This document shows positions 60,401-64,000 of a stretch of DNA of 64,000 bases, piece by piece. This stretch comes from Prochilodus magdalenae (taxonomy: Eukaryota > Chordata > Actinopteri > Characiformes > Prochilodontidae), in NCBI GenBank assembly GCA_024036415.1, contig JAMWET010006969.1, forward strand, positions 1 through 64,000. Direction: 5' to 3'. The notes under the pieces were generated by a model, which was not told the origin of the DNA, searched no databases, and saw only the letters and a program-made list of their open reading frames with translations. The translations under genes and the position numbers were made by a program. The stretch's first letter is position 1, and each line of letters begins with the position of its first letter.

Positions 60401-62172
60401 AGGTTCCTAATGGGGTCCTATGATAATCCATCCCATGCAGCTTCTCACACATTTCCTGCAGATGGTGCGGTATGGGTGGAGGTGGGGTGACACCAGGGCT
60501 CCCAGATATATGACATGTGACAGTAAACGTTTATCTACCAGTAAACGTTCAACTACCTCCACATGGTGCCTCCACGTGGATTCATTGGATTCATCTCCAC
60601 CAAGACAAGAGTGGGACTTCATATTTCTAAAGATGACCCCTGCCATTCTGAGTCACTCCATGGCACGACACCATTGCAGTCTTTAGTGACCCTGACGTGG
60701 TGTTAAGGACAGTCATAACGGTTCGTGTGCATGTAGTCCTGCGCCAATGGGTATGGCAAACATAGAACATGGTCCTATAAAAAGGTATTCCATAGTCTAA
60801 TGTAGGTGTAGTGTAGATGCATAGCAAGAAGAACCAAGCAGTTGTTTTGATTGCTCGGTCAACCAATGTAAAGTAAATGGCAGTTACTCAACACTAATGT
60901 GATAAATGTGTCCAGAACTACGTGCAGCTGTTTCAGTGCCTTTGCTTGTCTCCTTAGAAAGCAGCAACCGTGTCAGTGATTGCTGATTGCTGGCTCAGAA
61001 TACTGTATAGTAGGTAAGTAGTGTTCAGAATGTTCCAGACAGAGCTGCTCCTCACTGAAAGACGACTTCAGTGAAATGCTGCTTGCTCATCATATCACGA
61101 GAAACAATGGCACACAAATGTTCTTCCTCTTCGGACACACGCTCAGTGGTTTCAGACCTCCAGCTTGTCACACATGGCCCTGTTTCTCTTCTTGTCTCTG
61201 TTTATCATGCTCTACTGTCATTGGCACCATGTTCTTTTTTTGTTTGTTTGTGGTTTCTAGCTCCTCCCTGTCCTGCCCTCTTGCCACACCCCTCACTGTC
61301 CCTAGTTTGTGGCTCCTCCTCTTCCCCTTCCCAGATGTTCTAGTTTCTAGTTTTTCTCCTGTCCAGTCTTTTGCCCAGTTCCCAAGTTTCCTCTCTCGTG
61401 TCCTGTCTGCTTCCTGGTTTTGTTCCTTCCTTTATTTTGTATGTGTTGCTCCCCGATTATGTTGTTCAATTACCAGAACAATTGACTTTAGTTGGAAGAG
61501 AACAATGAAGGGGTGTAAGGGTGGGTGGCTCATGCAAATCCACCACTATCTCCTGCTTTGCAAAGGGCAAAAAGAAGCTGTTTCTGAAGCAGGCTATGAG
61601 GCAAATTTGTCTGGGGAGAAATAGGAGAAGAAGAGAAGAGCAGATATAGCAGACTAGATTTAAATATAGCAATTGAACATGAAAGTGTATAGGAACCAAT
61701 TGGCTGTTAACATTGGCTCCAACAACAGCTAAAGGGGTCAATCAGTACAGATATATAAAAGTCATTTGACCAATCATAGCTTAAAAACTCCAGTTAGCTG
61801 GTGTAATTTTTCCTAGGGGACTGTGATACACTGCTGTCTTGTACACTCTCATTTTCTGCGGTAGTTCTGAAAGATGTGACCTAATAATGTAAATAATGTT
61901 TTTTATGAATGTATGACAAATCTGGTGACCACAGAGGATGACAACAGCTGCTGCTGCTGAGAACATGTCATGTGAACACATATAGGAACCTTTTAGCTTG
62001 GGAACCAGTTAGTTCATAACTGCGGATTGGTCACTTCCTTTATTAAAACCACTTAAACAGTGAAACTAGCGAGGAAGTGCGACAGTGCCGTGCTGCTCTT
62101 GCAGACAGATGCAGTAATTCACAGTTTAGTGTTTTATAAACAAGAGATTTGAGGGTGCTTTATAGATTAGAG
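60401..62172. other. Intergenic, upstream of the 62-kb exon
   Basis: 61110-61450 is a long pyrimidine-rich, LTR-like or promoter-like block (CTCCTCCCTGTCC, GTTTCTAGTTTTT). Its open frame has no domain. 62040-62170 would be the 5' UTR of the 62.17-kb exon. Confidence 0.35.
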
Positions 62173-62362
62173 ATGGCTCAGAGCAATTCTGAAAATGCGC
62201 TCTGCCTTGAGGAGCTGGACAAAGGAGTGGTGGATCTTTATGAGCATGCAGACACTGTAGGAGGAGATGAAAAAGAGAAGGTGGAGGACATCGGTGAGAG
62301 TGCCGACCCTGTTAGAGGTCACTACAGCAACCCAAAGAGGAACCAGCAAATACAACAAGCAG
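62173..62362 (+). CDS. First coding exon of an unrecognised gene
   Basis: ATG in a good context (GAGATGG) starts a 63-codon open segment (MAQSNSENALCLEELDKG...), acidic and polar, ending AGCAG/GTATGAGG, a fair splice donor, leaving phase 1. The frame stays open a little beyond and ends at 62406 if not spliced. A full gene would continue right of the window or in unrecognised exons. It may belong with the decayed copies at 57-59 kb, but no direct match was found. Confidence 0.45.
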
Positions 62363-62492
62363 GTATGAGGACAAACTCTATCTACGTATATAATATCTAT
62401 ATTTGAATTCAGCATGGCTGCGGCAGAGCCAGCAGTCAAGGTAGCACTTTACAGTTTACTCGTTTCTTATGGAGTGAGATTTCTGTCACATG

Positions 62493-63016
62493 GACTGCGT
62501 CCAAAACCGCCCACTACCGTACTACTCAGTAGGTGAAGGCAGTAGGCGAGAGTGTGTAGTGTGTCCGAATCTGCAGTAGTCATAAAGCAGTAAGCGAAAG
62601 TTCCCCGGATGACGTACTGCTTTCGATGAGATTTTCAAGTTGGCGAGCACAGCACACTGTGCTATCCCATGATTCCACTGGAGCTGTGGAGGCGTTCCGA
62701 GCTGAGAAAAATATGGTGGAAAGTGGGATGTCGGCTCTGTACAAGTGTAATTAATCTACAACTTTTTGTGCAACAACAAGTAACGTTGTGAACCGCTTTG
62801 TGGTGAATATAAAGCCCATGTTTCATTTTTACATGAATGGTGGGAATTCTACAGTGGTTGCCAATGACGTCGGAAAGATGGCGTAGTAGTACGTCTGAGG
62901 TTGCGTGGTTTCTACTTACTCGTGTACTAAAAGAGCCTACTGCTTTACCGGTCGAGCAGTGCGCACTGGGTTCAATCTAGTACGTACTGACTAGGTAAGC
63001 GATTTTGGACACAGTC
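62493..63016. mobile_element. MITE with 18-bp TIRs and ATG target duplication
   Basis: The left end GACTGCGTCCAAAACCGC and the right end (complement) GACTGTGTCCAAAATCGC differ at two positions. ATG flanks at 62490-62492 and 63017-63019. No ORF. The 524-bp size and 3-bp duplication would fit a PIF/Harbinger-type or CACTA-type derivative, but the family is not fixed. Confidence 0.75.
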
Positions 63017-63210
63017 ATGCATTATTTTGCACACAACCTTGTTATGAATATGTCAAACATACGTCATTGGAGTCATAGGCAAAATGCATCAAGTAGAGGA
63101 CCAATCGATTCGTCTTTGCTGGCATCCCCTGTAGTAAACATGTCTCCGGGTTTCGGACAGTGATTAATTTCAGTCTGTTTAAGTTTTTTAGGTCTGCATG
63201 ACTTTATATT

Positions 63211-63437
63211 TACATTTACATTTACGGCATTTAGCTGACGCTCTTATCCAGAGCGACTTACAAGGTTAATCGTTTACAGGTGGGCCAGTTTAGTGTTAGG
63301 AGTCTTGCCCAAGGACTCTTATTGGTGTAGCACAGTGTAGTCACCCACACCGGGATTTGAACCCCAGTCTCCCACATGGTGGGAGGTAGCTAACTGGTGG
63401 GTAGCGGTGTTATCCGCTCAGCTACACCAACCACATA
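63211..63437 (-). mobile_element. tRNA-derived SINE, family 1, with 8-bp TSD
   Basis: Tail TTTACGGCATTTAGCTGACG on the plus strand, B box complement GATTTGAACCCCAG, A box complement CCGCTCAGCTACACC. TTTATATT lies at 63203-63210 and 63438-63445. The best-preserved copy of the family here. Confidence 0.9.
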
Positions 63438-63739
63438 TTTATATTGTATGTTGTCGCCATTATATTTAAAGACAGTAGCGATATATGCCACAGGCTAAAT
63501 GCAGTGAAATCCTTTAGGTGTAGTTTCTCCTAACTCAAAGAGCTTCCAGAATTGGTCGTCTTCCAAAAACTGGACTTGTGCTTTACTACACAGGACACCA
63601 CTGAAGACGCATGTGCACTGTACCAAATCGATTGGCCTTTACTCTATGTATTTAGCCTGTGACTCCAATGACATGTTTGACAGTCGTTTCGGTGAGGCCA
63701 ATCATTCTCTTTGTAGAGAGCTTTTAAACCATTCGTGCT
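63438..63739. other. Spacer
   Basis: Nothing recognised. Confidence 0.3.
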
Positions 63740-63918
63740 TTCCCACACAGACGAATTTGTCTTCTGCATTTAAGACATCCATTAAGTGAAACACCCACAT
63801 ACACTAGGGGGCAGCATTTAGGGGACAGATACCTCAGTCGTTACTGGCGGTTCAGGGAATCGACCAACCAACTTTCCGGTTACAAGACTGGGTCCCAAAC
63901 CTCCAGCCCATGACTTTG
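63740..63918 (-). mobile_element. SINE family 2 fragment
   Basis: CATTTAAGACATCCATTAAG, GAAACACCC, CACTAGGGGGCAG and TTCAGGGAATCGACC match the family-2 SINE at 39.6 kb with internal loss. Confidence 0.7.
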
Positions 63919-64000
63919 ATCAATGGTCATATCTAAGAGGTCGTGTCTGTAATAATTGCGGTCGTAAATGTAAAAGTTTTATACTTACAAAACACACACA

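Noticed and set aside
61071..61624. 182-residue Ser/Phe/Leu-rich frame
   Set aside because: Composition follows the pyrimidine-rich DNA; no domain or splice support.

Overview
The window looks like a piece of ray-finned fish (teleost) nuclear genome, probably an ostariophysan. That lineage guess rests only on the repeat families: Tc1-like elements of the kind common in fish, jockey/CR1/L2-type LINE tails, tRNA-headed SINEs and a fold-back element. Coding DNA is sparse. Most of the window is repeats and intron or intergenic sequence.

Layout. 1-2.75 kb: a higher-order tandem repeat whose cassettes each carry an internal array of a 79-bp unit. 3-4.1 kb: a LINE tail and a truncated LTR. 4.2-4.6 kb: a CCAAT/TATA promoter-like patch with a short ORF. 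4.79-10.1 kb: two CA-rich minisatellite arrays of about 30-bp units, separated by about 0.5 kb of other sequence. 10.3-17.7 kb: nested mobile elements, including a decayed 2.4-kb LINE and an unidentified decayed coding stretch interrupted by a SINE. 20-49 kb: a cluster of five C2H2 zinc-finger (ZNF) loci. They lie at 21.4-22.7 kb (-), 27.7-28.9 kb (-), 34.2-34.75 kb (+, decayed), 36.1-36.6 kb (-, decayed) and 47.4-48.55 kb (+, intact). Three paralogous promoter/5'-exon modules at 24.2-24.5 kb (-), 31.8-32.1 kb (-) and 32.5-32.9 kb (+) fit the first three loci, and the last two of these modules face away from each other across about 360 bp. Tc1 relics, a complete 932-bp solo LTR, fold-back arms, SINEs, a tRNA-Arg(ACG)-like gene and a candidate TIR transposon fill the spaces. 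49.8-64 kb: mostly non-coding, with two decayed oppositely oriented copies of an unrecognised gene (one holding a hAT element), a first coding exon at 62.2 kb, and several MITEs and SINEs.

How it fits together: the zinc-finger loci appear to derive from one ancestral gene by duplication of the whole unit (promoter/5' exon, intron, finger exon), followed by decay. Only the 47.4-kb copy has an exon start, frame and finger array that all look undamaged. The recurring 932-bp LTR family (four copies here) gives a relative chronology of insertions. I did not recognise a wholly new biological system. The best candidates for undescribed items are the cassette satellite, the TIR transposon at 30.2-31.4 kb, the divergent ZNF promoter pair and the unrecognised gene family at 57-59 kb.
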